Numbered from the stretch's first letter, positions 7,363 through 15,383 are shown. The stretch: 29,023 nt of DNA from Candidatus Neomicrothrix sp. UBA2131 (GCA_002329075.1 DCXR01000023.1:27084-56106); one strand, 5' to 3'. Notes: generated by a model from the letters alone, not told the origin. Translations and numbers: made by a program.

Positions 7363-7768
7363 CTACCCGGCCGGCTCGACCAGCATCCGGTCCAGGTCGT
7401 CCGGGAGCAGAGCCTCGCCGTCGAGGTGCCCTGCCGCGATGGCGACCCGGCCCGACCCGGTGCACGGCATCGGGGTGGAGGCGCGGTGGTTGAGCACCAG
7501 CGTGCCGACGCCGGCCCTGGCTGCCGTCTGTGCGACATCGACCACGGTCGGCTGGTAGTCGATCACGTCGTCGAGCCACACAATGGGCACCTGGCTGATC
7601 AGGTCGTCGCGGATGACCTTCTGGACATGGGCGTCAGCGCCGGTGCAGAGCCCGTCGAGGGCTGCACACGGAACCGTGCCGTCGCCCAGCACGACGCTGG
7701 CGCCGTCCGCCTCGATGCGGTATCCCGACGGTCGGATGGACGGCCCGGTGGTCGGTGGGAGCGGTCAT
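7363..7768 (-). pseudogene. C-terminal remnant of an MBL-fold metallohydrolase, truncated and frameshifted
   Basis: From 7366 to about 7724 the minus strand encodes GYRIEADGASVVL, then a TVPC segment, VIRDDLISQVP and TAARAGVGTLVLNH, which is the C-terminal part of RNase Z/beta-lactamase-fold hydrolases. The preceding residues PTDHRAVHPTVG lie in a different frame (from the ATG at 7768). Removing one base from the GGG run (CCC at 7724-7726 on the plus strand) would join the two as PTVGYRIEADG. The frame is otherwise closed by TGA at 7765-7767. The usual metal-binding GDT tripeptide reads GDGT here. The N-terminal half, including the HxHxDH metal motif, is absent, because the SDR gene occupies the upstream DNA. 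Truncation and an altered ligand motif suggest a dead gene. It fills the 428-base gap between the two flanking genes. Confidence 0.72.
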
Positions 7769-7774
7769 GGGTGC

Positions 7775-8554
7775 TCAGACACGGGGGAAGCCGACCTCGC
7801 CGCCGCCGTCGGCGACGATCTCCTGGCCGGTGATCCAACTCGAGGAGTCGGTGGTCAGGAAGAGCACGGCCTGGGCGATGTCCTCAGGCTCGCCGAGGCG
7901 CTTGAGCGGATACCCCTGCGCCACATCGTCGCCTCGCCCCCCGTCCCACAACGCTCGGGCGAAGTCGGTCTTGATGAGGCCAGGGCACACGGCGTTGACA
8001 CGAACCCCGGGGGCGAGTTCGGCGGCGAGCTGCCGGGTCAGGTGGAGCAGCGCCGACTTCGAGATGTCGTAGCTGCCGAGTATCTGGCTGGTGTGGAACG
8101 CACCGACCGACGAGATGTTCACGATGTTGCCGCCGTTTTCCCTCATCCATGCGTTCCAGCAGGCCTGGGTCCAGACCAGGGGCGCCGTCAGGTTGACGTC
8201 GAGCGTTTTTTGCCAGCGGGGCAGGTCGGCGTCGATGACCGGTCCGGCGTAGGGGTTCGTGGCTGCGTTGTTGACGAGGATGTCGACGGCGCCAAACGTG
8301 TCGATCGTGGCTGCAACGACCCGCTCCATGTCCTCTACCCTGCCGACGTTCCCTGCCTCGTAGGCCAGGTCGCCGCCGGTCTCCGCTGAAAGCTCTGCAA
8401 CCGCCGCCTCGCAGGAGTCGGCCTTGCGGCTGGTGATCATGACCTTCGCACCGGCCGCGGCGAGGCAGGCGGCGATTGCCTTGCCGATTCCGCGGGAGCC
8501 TCCGGTCACGAGGGCGACCTTGCCGTCCAGACGGTTCTGTGTGGTGTGTTCCAT
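7775..8554 (-). CDS. Short-chain dehydrogenase/reductase, SDR family
   Basis: A 259-residue classical SDR oxidoreductase using NAD(P)(H). It has the cofactor motif TGGSRGIG (17-24), NNAA (95-98), catalytic S149, Y162 and K166 (YDISK), and the PG turn after Y/K at 191-192. An Arg after the second Gly and T41-S42-R43 after the second strand favour NADP(H). Length is normal. The ATG at 8554 follows a -10-like TAGGGT by 8 bases without a Shine-Dalgarno, indicating a leaderless transcript. It lies 58 bases downstream of the acyl-CoA synthetase gene on the same strand but appears to have its own promoter. Substrate is unknown; 3-hydroxyacyl-CoA or a related hydroxy compound fits the context. Confidence 0.85.
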   Translation of the reverse strand: MEHTTQNRLDGKVALVTGGSRGIGKAIAACLAAAGAKVMITSRKADSCEAAVAELSAETGGDLAYEAGNVGRVEDMERVVAATIDTFGAVDILVNNAATNPYAGPVIDADLPRWQKTLDVNLTAPLVWTQACWNAWMRENGGNIVNISSVGAFHTSQILGSYDISKSALLHLTRQLAAELAPGVRVNAVCPGLIKTDFARALWDGGRGDDVAQGYPLKRLGEPEDIAQAVLFLTTDSSSWITGQEIVADGGGEVGFPRV

Positions 8555-8562
8555 GGCGGCCG

Positions 8563-8568
8563 ACCCTA
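8563..8568 (-). promoter_or_regulatory. -10 hexamer of the SDR gene (leaderless type)
   Basis: TAGGGT on the minus strand, 8 bases before the ATG at 8554; no purine-rich ribosome binding site lies between. It fits the TANNNT consensus. Confidence 0.45.
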
Positions 8569-8612
8569 GTCAGCAGCCGTGCGCCTCCTGAAGGTGGGGA
8601 CCTTTCAGCAGG

Positions 8613-10172
8613 TCAGTTGACCCTGCGCTCGCGGCCCTCCCAGTAGGGGTCGCGCAGTTCGCGTTTCAGGATCTTGCCCGACGGGTTGCGCGGGATCGCC
8701 TCGACGAACTCGACTGTCTTGGGACACTTGAATCCGGCCAGGCGCTCCCTGGCGAAGGCGAGGATCTCGTCACCGGTGACGCCACCGTCGGGGACCGCTA
8801 TGACGAGGGCCTTGCCGACCTCGCCCCACTTGTCGTCCGGTACGCCGATGACCGCCACGTCGGCGATCCCCTCGTGTCCCATCAGGGCGTTCTCGACCTC
8901 GGCCGGGTACACATTCTCGCCGCCGGAGATGATCATGTCCTTGACCCGGTCGTGGATGAAGAGGAAGCCGTCCTCCATGTAGGCGGCGTCACCCGAGCGG
9001 AACCAGCCGTCGCCCGGGAGCGACTTGGCGGTCTCCTCGGCCATGTTCCAGTAGCCCTTCATGTTCTGGGGCGTCCGGATCCACACCTCGCCGACCTCGC
9101 CGTCGGGCAGCGTCGCCCCGGTGTCGGTGTCGATGATCCGGATCTCGACGTTGGCGATGGGCTTGCCGGCCGACCGCAGCAGGTGCTCGCGGGGGCCACC
9201 CGGATCGTGGTCCTCGGGGTCGAGTTGCGTGACGACACCGGTGGTCTCGGTCAGGCCATAGACCTGCATGAAGTTGCAGCCGAACATCTCCATGGACTTG
9301 ACCAGGACGTCCTGGGTGATCGGCGAGGCGCCGTAGGCGATCAGCTCCATCGTCGAGAGGTCGACGCTGTCGCTCGGGACCATCAGGAAGAACTGCAGGA
9401 TGGCGGGTACGAAGAGGGCATGGGTGATCCCTTCCACCTCGATCAGCTGCAGGGCTGCCACCGGATCGAACTCGCGGGTCATGATCGTGCGTGCACCGCA
9501 GCCCATGCCGAACAGGGCCCAGCCGGAACCGGCGATGTGGAACAACGGCATGACGGCCATGTTCACGCTGTCGTCGTCCATCTGCCATTCGACGATCTTG
9601 AACAACGCCCTGAAGTTGTCGTTGGTCAGTTGGGCGCCCTTGGGCAGGCCCGTGGTACCCGACGTGTAGAGCTGCATCGAAACATCGGGCCCACCCGGCG
9701 GGGTGATGTCGCAGTCGGGGGTCTGGGCATTGCGCCAGTCGGAGTACGAGCCGTGGGTGGCGTGGTCGCCGATGACGAGGATCGTCTCGGTGTGGGTGAG
9801 GTCGGCCTCGAAGGCGGCCAGGTGGTCGGTGAACTCCTCGTGGATGACCAGCACCTTCGCCTGGGAGTCGTTGACGATGTAGGCCATCTCGGGTGGGGCC
9901 AGCCGCCAGTTGACGGCAACGGTCACCGAGTTGGCGAGGCCGCAGCCGAACGCCAACTCGAAGTACTCGGCGCCGTTCTTGTCGATGTAGGCGATGCGCT
10001 CCTGGGAGCCGACCCCCGACGCACGCAGGGCGTTCACGACCTGCCCGGCCCGGTCCCTCATCTCGGCCCACGTGATGCGCTCGTCGCCGATGACGAGCAT
10101 CTCGGCATCAGGCTTCTCAGCTGCCCCGGTCAGGATGATGTCTGCGATGCTGGTGATGTTTCGAATGTCCAT
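8613..10172 (-). CDS. Acyl-CoA synthetase (AMP-forming, class I adenylate-forming enzyme)
   Basis: A 519-residue enzyme that activates a carboxylic acid via an acyl-AMP to the CoA thioester. Seen in order: the P-loop-like motif YTSGTTGLPKGAQLT near residues 168-182, YGLTETTGVV (A5) near 310-320, GWFRSGDAAYMEDGF (A7), the hinge DRVKDMIISGGENVYPAEVE (A8), and PRNPSGKILKREL with the C-terminal catalytic Lys (A10). Length and motif order match medium/long-chain fatty-acid CoA ligases of actinobacteria. The ATG at 10172 follows TAGGTT by 8 bases, again a leaderless arrangement. It is divergent from the gene at 10328. The acid used cannot be told from sequence alone. Confidence 0.88.
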   Translation of the reverse strand: MDIRNITSIADIILTGAAEKPDAEMLVIGDERITWAEMRDRAGQVVNALRASGVGSQERIAYIDKNGAEYFELAFGCGLANSVTVAVNWRLAPPEMAYIVNDSQAKVLVIHEEFTDHLAAFEADLTHTETILVIGDHATHGSYSDWRNAQTPDCDITPPGGPDVSMQLYTSGTTGLPKGAQLTNDNFRALFKIVEWQMDDDSVNMAVMPLFHIAGSGWALFGMGCGARTIMTREFDPVAALQLIEVEGITHALFVPAILQFFLMVPSDSVDLSTMELIAYGASPITQDVLVKSMEMFGCNFMQVYGLTETTGVVTQLDPEDHDPGGPREHLLRSAGKPIANVEIRIIDTDTGATLPDGEVGEVWIRTPQNMKGYWNMAEETAKSLPGDGWFRSGDAAYMEDGFLFIHDRVKDMIISGGENVYPAEVENALMGHEGIADVAVIGVPDDKWGEVGKALVIAVPDGGVTGDEILAFARERLAGFKCPKTVEFVEAIPRNPSGKILKRELRDPYWEGRERRVN

Positions 10173-10180
10173 GACAGTCG

Positions 10181-10186
10181 AACCTA
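10181..10186 (-). promoter_or_regulatory. -10 hexamer of the acyl-CoA synthetase gene (leaderless type)
   Basis: TAGGTT on the minus strand, 8 bases before the ATG at 10172, without a Shine-Dalgarno. It matches TANNNT. Confidence 0.45.
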
Positions 10187-10327
10187 CACCGCCATCCCGC
10201 CACTGTCAGGGGCCGGAGGCCCACCCGGTCGATCCGGGTCTCGCATGGCGACCGCCTTCCACCTGCGGCCCGATCGCGCCTTTGAGGCCGGGGGGCGCGA
10301 CACTCGCGGTCAACCAAGGGAGCCACC

Positions 10328-11362
10328 ATGGCTGAACCCAAGCGTGCGACACGAATCGTCCTCGCGCCCGAGGACGAGTACAACCACGAGCCCGACCCGG
10401 TCCCCAACTACAACGAGTCGATGTATTTCAACGTCGTCGACCACGCCACGACGGTGGGTGGATGGTTCCGGATCGGAAACCGCGTCAACGAGGGCTACGC
10501 CGAGATGTCGTGCTGCGTGTACCTACCCGACGGCCGGGTGGGGTTCATGTACCAGAGGCCCACGATCACGACGAACGAGGTGTTCGACGCCGGCGGCCTG
10601 CGCATCGACGTCGAGGAGCCGTTCCGGCGGCTCCGGGTCCGCTACGAGGGCAAGGTCTGCCTGCTCGACGAACCCGGCCAGATGGCCGACCCGAGGGTGG
10701 CATTCTCCGAGAACCCGTCCGTGCCGTGCTTCATCGACCTCGCCTACCGGGGCATCTCCCCGATGTACGGAGGCCGGCCCGTCGACGCCGAGACCGGCCT
10801 CGAACCCGAACAGGACGCCGAGTCGTCGTTCTCGAAGGCCCATTACGAGCAGCATGTCGCCGCCACGGGAACCATCGAGGTCGACGGCGAACGCTTCGAG
10901 GTCGACGGCCTCGGGCTGCGGGACAAGTCGTGGGGCGCCCGCTACTGGCAGGCCATCTCCTGGTACCGCTGGCTGCCGATGGCCTTCGACGAGGACTTCG
11001 CCATGATGATCTCGCTGATCAGCCGGGACGGCACCGACCGCAACGCGGGCGGCATGGTCCTCCACGGCGACCGCTACCACCAGATCCACGAGGTGGCGAT
11101 CGACACCGACTGGGGCGACGACGGCTACCAGACCGGACTCACCGCCGTCGTGTCGACCGACGAGCGCACCTACGAGGTGCGGGGCACGGTCACATCCCTG
11201 ATCCCGCTGCGGAACCGCCGCACCACCCCCGACGGGGACCTACTCCACACCCGTATCACCGAGGGGCTCACCCGGTTCCGCTGCGACGGGAAGACCGGCT
11301 GGGGCCTCTCCGAGTACCTCGACCAGGTCGTCGACGGCAGTGCCGTGGGAACGGGCGGTTGA
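10328..11362 (+). CDS. Conserved protein of unknown function, probably lipocalin/CrtC-like beta fold
   Basis: A 344-residue soluble protein without a signal peptide or membrane segment. It has the opening EYNHEPDPVPNYNESMYF (about 18-35), a repeating beta-strand pattern, and a central segment near residues 175-205 (FEVDGLGLRDKSWG...), which resembles the two-domain AttH/CrtC-like (hydroxyneurosporene-synthase-type) proteins found beside acyl-CoA genes in actinobacteria. I recognise the family only loosely and do not assign a reaction. AGGGAG lies 5 bases before the ATG, a clear ribosome binding site, unlike the leaderless neighbours. It is divergent from the acyl-CoA synthetase gene, which hints at shared lipid metabolism, and converges with the ABM gene. 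Confidence 0.6.
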   Translation: MAEPKRATRIVLAPEDEYNHEPDPVPNYNESMYFNVVDHATTVGGWFRIGNRVNEGYAEMSCCVYLPDGRVGFMYQRPTITTNEVFDAGGLRIDVEEPFRRLRVRYEGKVCLLDEPGQMADPRVAFSENPSVPCFIDLAYRGISPMYGGRPVDAETGLEPEQDAESSFSKAHYEQHVAATGTIEVDGERFEVDGLGLRDKSWGARYWQAISWYRWLPMAFDEDFAMMISLISRDGTDRNAGGMVLHGDRYHQIHEVAIDTDWGDDGYQTGLTAVVSTDERTYEVRGTVTSLIPLRNRRTTPDGDLLHTRITEGLTRFRCDGKTGWGLSEYLDQVVDGSAVGTGG

Positions 11363-11375
11363 GCGGCCGTTTCCC

Positions 11376-11678
11376 CTAGAACAACTTCGAGGCGGTGGCT
11401 CCGTCGAAGCGTTCGACGGACAGGCCGGTCACGCCGAGGCCACCCAACTTCTCCTGGAACGCGGCCATGTGCGGCGCCTTCATGTGGACGGCCAGGGCCT
11501 CGTCGCCCTCCCACTTCTCGAAGATGCGGATGCAGCCCGGCATGAGCGGATCGGCGCTCAGCACGTAGTCGATGCAGCCGTCCTCGGCGTGGGTAGCCGC
11601 CATGAGCGGCACGATGGCAGCGAGCGCCTCGTCGACCTTGTCGGGATCGAGGGAGATGGTGCCGGCGATGAGGATCAT
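11376..11678 (-). CDS. Antibiotic biosynthesis monooxygenase (ABM) family protein
   Basis: A 100-residue protein with the ferredoxin-like ABM layout: MILIAGTISLDPDKVDEALA opening strand and helix, the central HAEDGCIDYVLSADP segment (about 36-50), then FEKWEGDEAL and HMKAPHMAAF. Members are small dimeric heme-free oxygenases or quinol oxidases (YgiN/YdhR type), and many are uncharacterised. A GGAG lies five bases before the ATG at 11678, supporting this start. A much longer open frame continues upstream through the tag region but is an antisense shadow. It converges with the preceding gene, 13 bases away. Confidence 0.78.
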   Translation of the reverse strand: MILIAGTISLDPDKVDEALAAIVPLMAATHAEDGCIDYVLSADPLMPGCIRIFEKWEGDEALAVHMKAPHMAAFQEKLGGLGVTGLSVERFDGATASKLF

Positions 11679-11729
11679 GGGAACTCCGATTCGGTGTGGA
11701 CAGGCGTCGGGGCAGGGACAGCGGGAGCG

Positions 11730-11735
11730 TACTGT
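11730..11735 (+). promoter_or_regulatory. -10 hexamer upstream of the tag leader ORF
   Basis: TACTGT lies exactly 7 bases before an ATG at 11743 that opens a 15-codon ORF rather than tag itself. This is the same geometry as the leaderless promoters elsewhere in the window. Confidence 0.45.
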
Positions 11736-11742
11736 CGGAGCC

Positions 11743-11790
11743 ATGACGGGTCCCAGCCGGAACGTGGTTCGATCGACGAGGGAACGGTGA
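11743..11790 (+). CDS. Possible 15-residue leader peptide coupled to tag
   Basis: The ORF reads MTGPSRNVVRSTRER and ends in TGA (11788-11790), which overlaps the GTG start of tag (11787-11789) as GTGA. Its ATG is 7 bases after TACTGT, so a leaderless transcript would be translated from here first, and ribosomes finishing it could restart on tag. Five of the 15 residues are Arg, Ser or Thr near the end, with no run of one amino acid that would indicate classical attenuation. No homology is claimed. The alternative is a simple 5' untranslated region with a chance ORF. Confidence 0.4.
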   Translation: MTGPSRNVVRSTRER

Positions 11791-12401
11791 GCGCCGATCT
11801 CGCCGTCGGCGACGACGGCGTCACCCGCTGCAGGTGGCCGGGCCCACACGCCGACTACATCGCCTACCACGACCACGAGTGGGGCCGGCCCGTGGTCGAC
11901 GACCACCGACTGTTCGAGAAGATCTGCCTCGAGGGGTTCCAGGCCGGGCTGTCGTGGCTGACGATCCTGCGCAAGCGGGAGCGCTTCCGGGAGGTGTTCG
12001 ACGACTTCGACCCGGCGCTGGTCGCCCGCTTCGGCGATGCCGACGTCGAGCGATTGTTGGGCGACGCCGGAATCATCCGGCACCGCGGCAAGGTCGAGTC
12101 GACGATCCGCAACGCCTCCCGCTGCCTGGAGGTGGCCGACGAGTTCGGGTCGCTGGCGGCGTACGTGTGGTCGTGGGAGCCCGAGGCGTCGGTCCATGAG
12201 GCGGACGGGTCGATCCCCGCCACCACGCCGACCTCGACCGCCCTGAGCAGGGACCTCAAGCACCGGGGCTGGACGTTCGTCGGGCCGACCACCGTCTACG
12301 CCTTCATGCAGGCCATGGGCATGGTCAACGACCACCTCCCCGGCTGCACCGCCCACGCCGAGGTCGAGGCACTGCGGGCGCACCTCGTCCGCCCGTCGTG
12401 A
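11787..12401 (+). CDS. tag: DNA-3-methyladenine glycosylase I
   Basis: A 204-residue base-excision repair enzyme that removes 3-methyladenine from alkylated DNA. It has the Tag zinc-snap ligands C15, H28, H183 and C187. It also has YHDHEWG (27-33), CLEGFQAGLSW (47-57) with the catalytic-region Glu E49 and base-stacking W57, and TFVGPTTVYAFMQAMGMVNDH (163-183). Length is close to the E. coli enzyme plus a short N-terminal extension. The GTG start overlaps the stop of a 15-codon leader ORF (GTGA), which favours this start. It converges with the polyprenyl synthase gene 22 bases away. Neighbouring genes are unrelated metabolically. Confidence 0.92.
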   Translation: MSADLAVGDDGVTRCRWPGPHADYIAYHDHEWGRPVVDDHRLFEKICLEGFQAGLSWLTILRKRERFREVFDDFDPALVARFGDADVERLLGDAGIIRHRGKVESTIRNASRCLEVADEFGSLAAYVWSWEPEASVHEADGSIPATTPTSTALSRDLKHRGWTFVGPTTVYAFMQAMGMVNDHLPGCTAHAEVEALRAHLVRPS

Positions 12402-12423
12402 TGCCGGAGGCGATCCGACGGCT

Positions 12424-13434
12424 CTAGAAGTCGCGGTCGGCGACGAAGCGGGCGAGGTCGTTGAGGTCGGCCACAGCGCCGTCGTCGAAGCCCAGGCCGT
12501 CCAGGGCCGTGAGCGCAAGCACCAGGTGGGCACCGGCCGAGGACTCGGCGTGCGACCTCCCACCCGCCGCCTCGAGCAGCGCCGTCGCCCGGGCCACGTC
12601 GTCGTCGGTGAGGTCGGCGTCACTCCCGTAGATCGCCAGCAACTCGTCGGCCGCCTCGCCGCCCTGGTCGAGCACCACGGCCACGGGCAGCGACTTCTTG
12701 CGCTCACGCAGGTCGTTGCCGACCGGCTTGCCTGTGACCGACGGGTCGCCCCATACGCCGAGCACGTCGTCGACGGCCTGATAGGCACAGCCCAGCTCCA
12801 TGCCGAACTCGTCGAGGGCATCGACCTGGGCGTCCGTTGCTCCGGCCAGCACGGCGCCGACGCTGGCGGAATAGGCCAGCAGCGCCCCGGTCTTGTCGGC
12901 CTCCATGGCCACGCACTCGGCGAGCGTCACCGTGGGCAGGTCGTCGAAGGCCATGTCGGCGGCCTGGCCGGCGATCATCGCCGCCGTGGCCCGGGTCAGG
13001 CGGGCGGCGGCCTCCTGGCGCTGCGGCGACGGATCCTCGAGCAGCACCTGGTAGGCGAGGTTGTGGAGGGCGTCGCCCGCGATGACCGCCTCGTCCGTGC
13101 CGAACGCCGACCACACGGTTGCCCGGTGCCGGCGCTCGATGTCACCGTCGATGATGTCGTCGTGAACCAGGGAGAAGTTGTGCACCAACTCGACTGCCAC
13201 GGCCCCCGGCACGGCCACCTCGGCGGCGGCGCCCACCGCCTCGGCGGAGAGCACTGCCAGCGCCGGGCGCAGTCCCTTGCCGGACCCCAGGTCAGACGAC
13301 GAGCCGTCGACCTCGGTCCAACCAAAGTGGTAGGTCGACGAGGACCGCAGACGGCCGTCGAGCCCCTCCACGACCGCCCGCAGTGCAGGCTCGACCAGCG
13401 AACGGACCCGCCCGAGGACGTCGGGGGTGGTCAC
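12424..13434 (-). CDS. Polyprenyl (probably geranylgeranyl-length) diphosphate synthase
   Basis: A 336-residue trans-isoprenyl diphosphate synthase that condenses IPP onto allylic diphosphates. The first Asp-rich motif HDDIID is at 91-96, GKGLRPAL at 52-59 binds diphosphate, and the second motif is DDVLGVWGD at 222-230, with KPVGNDLRERKKS following. The second motif is DDxxG rather than DDxxD, as is common in actinobacterial IdsA-type enzymes. F87 at the fifth position before the first motif, with no insertion in that motif, is compatible with a C20 product (inference from known chain-length rules). The GTG start overlaps the stop of the amidase gene as GTGA, implying translational coupling. 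Its biochemical link to that operon is unclear. Confidence 0.87.
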   Translation of the reverse strand: MTTPDVLGRVRSLVEPALRAVVEGLDGRLRSSSTYHFGWTEVDGSSSDLGSGKGLRPALAVLSAEAVGAAAEVAVPGAVAVELVHNFSLVHDDIIDGDIERRHRATVWSAFGTDEAVIAGDALHNLAYQVLLEDPSPQRQEAAARLTRATAAMIAGQAADMAFDDLPTVTLAECVAMEADKTGALLAYSASVGAVLAGATDAQVDALDEFGMELGCAYQAVDDVLGVWGDPSVTGKPVGNDLRERKKSLPVAVVLDQGGEAADELLAIYGSDADLTDDDVARATALLEAAGGRSHAESSAGAHLVLALTALDGLGFDDGAVADLNDLARFVADRDF

Positions 13435-14195
13435 CCGCGGCGGTCCTGGAGGAACGGGTAGTTCGCCCGCACCTCGGCGACCCGTGCGGGGTCGACCTCG
13501 GCAACGAGTACCTCCTCGCGGCCCGGCTCGGCCTCGGCCAGCACCTCGCCGAACGGGTCGACGATCACGCTGTCGCCCGTGTACGAGAGCTTCGGATCGG
13601 TGCCGACCCGGTTGACGCCCAGCACGTAGGCCTGGTTCTCGATGGCCCGTGCCCGCAGCAGCGTGCTCCAATGTTCCCGACGTGCCTCGGGCCAGTTGGC
13701 GGGCACGAGGTAGAGGTCGGTGTCGGGGGCCAGGTCCCAGAAGGCCTCGGCGAAGCGCAGGTCGTAGCAGACGAACAGCGTGGTCCGAACGCCTTCGATG
13801 TCGACCGTGACGTGCCTGTTGCCGGCCCGGTAGCGCTCATGCTCCCGGGCGTACGAGAACGGGTAGATCTTGTCGTAGTGGTGCGTGGTGCCGTCGGGGG
13901 CGGTCACGACGAACCGGTTCACCGGAAGCTCGTCGGCGAGGTCGAGGGTGGGAATCGAGCCGGCGGTCCAGCAACCGTGGCGGGCGGACTGTGCACACAG
14001 CCACTCGACGCTCGGCCCGTCGGGCGGCTCGACGATCAGGTCGGTGGCCAGCGAGAAGCCGGTCGGGAACATCTCGGTGAGCACCACCAGGTCCGCCCCC
14101 CTGCCGGCCGCCTCGGCGACCATCCCCGTGAGGTGGGCGTGGTTGGCGACACGGTCCTCCCAGACCACATCGTGCTGTACGGCTGCGACCTTCAC
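13431..14195 (-). CDS. Carbon-nitrogen hydrolase, omega-amidase (Nit2/YafV)-like
   Basis: A 254-residue nitrilase-superfamily amidase. The catalytic triad is E41 (TEMFPTGF), K109 (YDKIYPF) and C143 (FVCYDLRF). TEMFPTGFS and the short length match omega-amidases, which hydrolyse 2-oxoglutaramate or 2-oxosuccinamate to the dicarboxylate plus ammonia. The upstream gene encodes a glutamine-transaminase-like aminotransferase, the enzyme that would make 2-oxoglutaramate, and the two are joined by a GTGA overlap. This supports the omega-amidase call over a generic nitrilase. The stop again overlaps the next gene's GTG. The start GTG at 14195 is fixed by the overlap; a longer frame upstream is a shadow. 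Confidence 0.85.
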   Translation of the reverse strand: MKVAAVQHDVVWEDRVANHAHLTGMVAEAAGRGADLVVLTEMFPTGFSLATDLIVEPPDGPSVEWLCAQSARHGCWTAGSIPTLDLADELPVNRFVVTAPDGTTHHYDKIYPFSYAREHERYRAGNRHVTVDIEGVRTTLFVCYDLRFAEAFWDLAPDTDLYLVPANWPEARREHWSTLLRARAIENQAYVLGVNRVGTDPKLSYTGDSVIVDPFGEVLAEAEPGREEVLVAEVDPARVAEVRANYPFLQDRRG

Positions 14196-15376
14196 CTCGC
14201 ACCCCTCCCCGGCGCCAGCGTTGCGAGGCGTTCGACGGCCTCGGTGAGCACCTCTGGCTGCTTGCAGAAGGCGAACCGCACCAGGTGGCGACCGGCGACC
14301 TCGTCGTCGTAGAAGACCCCGCTCGGCACGGCAACCACCCCGCAGCGCTCCGGCAGCGCCAGGCAGAACTCGACACCGTCCTCGTAGCCGAGGGGCCGGA
14401 TGTCGGCGGTGGCGAAGTAGGTGCCCGACGGCGGGTGTGACCCGAAGCCCGCCGCCTCGAGTCCGGCGCAGAACAGGTCGCGCCTGTCCTGGAGGTCGTC
14501 GGCCAACTCGGCGAAGTAGGCATCGCCGAGGCCGAGGGCGGTGACCACGGCGTGCTGGAACGGACCGCCGCTGACGTAGGTAAGCGACTGCTTCGCCACG
14601 AGGACCGCCGACACCAACTCTGCCGGGCCGTGTGCCCAGCCGATCTTCCAACCGGTGAACCCGAACGACTTTCCGGCCGACGAGATGGTGAGTGTGCGCT
14701 CGGCCATGTCCGGCAGGCTGGCCAGAGGGAGGTGCGGGAGGCCGTCGAAGATGAGGTGCTCGTACACCTCGTCGGTCACGACCAGCAGGTCGTGCTCGAT
14801 CGCCAGGGCGGCGATGTGGCCCAACTCCTCGGCATCGAAGACCTTGCCGGTCGGGTTGTGCGGGGAGTTGAGCAGGATCAGTCGGGTGTCGGGGCCAATG
14901 ACCGCCTCGAGGTCGGCCACGTCGAAGTGCAGGTCCGGTTCCTGCAAGCGGACCACCCGGCGCCGTCCACCCGCCAGGGCGATCGAGGTGGCGTAGTGGT
15001 CGAAGTACGGCTCGAACACCACCACCTCGTCGCCGGGCTCGACCAACGCCAGCATCGCCGCGGCGATGGCCTCCGACGCACCGGCGGCGACGAGCACCTC
15101 GGTGTCGGGATCGACTTCAAGGCCGTAGAAGCGCTGCTGGTGGTCCGCCACCGCCCGACGTAACGCCGGGATGCCCGTTCCGGGCGGATACTGGTTGTGG
15201 CCGGCCCGGATCGCCGCCACGGCCGCCTCGAGCACCTCGTCGGGGCCGTCGGCGTCGGGGAAGCCCTGACCCAGGTTGATGGCGCCGGTGCGTGCCGCCA
15301 GCACCGACATCTCGGTGAAGATCGTGGTGCCGAACCCCTGGAGGCGCTCGACCAGGTGAGGATTGCGCTCGCCCAT
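14192..15376 (-). CDS. PLP-dependent aminotransferase, glutamine transaminase K / kynurenine aminotransferase / YbdL type
   Basis: A 394-residue fold-type I aminotransferase. The Schiff-base Lys is K236 in SSAGKSFGFTGWKIGW, with N174 in NSPHNPTG, D202 and Y205 (TDEVYEH), and a C-terminal Arg in HLVRFAFCK for the substrate carboxylate. The opening INLGQGFPD and GxNQYPPGTGIP are typical of the kynurenine/glutamine transaminase subgroup, which uses Gln, Met or aromatic amino acids. It heads an operon with an omega-amidase-like gene, so glutamine is a likely amino donor. Start: the ATG at 15376 is 7 bases after a -10-like TACCGT, and the GTG three codons upstream is less likely. Confidence 0.87.
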   Translation of the reverse strand: MGERNPHLVERLQGFGTTIFTEMSVLAARTGAINLGQGFPDADGPDEVLEAAVAAIRAGHNQYPPGTGIPALRRAVADHQQRFYGLEVDPDTEVLVAAGASEAIAAAMLALVEPGDEVVVFEPYFDHYATSIALAGGRRRVVRLQEPDLHFDVADLEAVIGPDTRLILLNSPHNPTGKVFDAEELGHIAALAIEHDLLVVTDEVYEHLIFDGLPHLPLASLPDMAERTLTISSAGKSFGFTGWKIGWAHGPAELVSAVLVAKQSLTYVSGGPFQHAVVTALGLGDAYFAELADDLQDRRDLFCAGLEAAGFGSHPPSGTYFATADIRPLGYEDGVEFCLALPERCGVVAVPSGVFYDDEVAGRHLVRFAFCKQPEVLTEAVERLATLAPGRGAR

Positions 15377-15383
15377 TGGCGCC

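Noticed and set aside
8874..11006. A 710-codon plus-strand open frame across the acyl-CoA synthetase and the next gene
   Set aside because: It is antisense to an acyl-CoA synthetase with all motifs and then out of frame with the 10328 gene. Its composition is Arg/Val/Gly shadow coding with no domain.
11376..12821. A single 481-residue minus-strand protein ending in the ABM domain
   Set aside because: Only the last 100 residues look like protein. The rest is antisense to tag and off-frame in the prenyl synthase gene, and a GGAG precedes the ATG at 11678.
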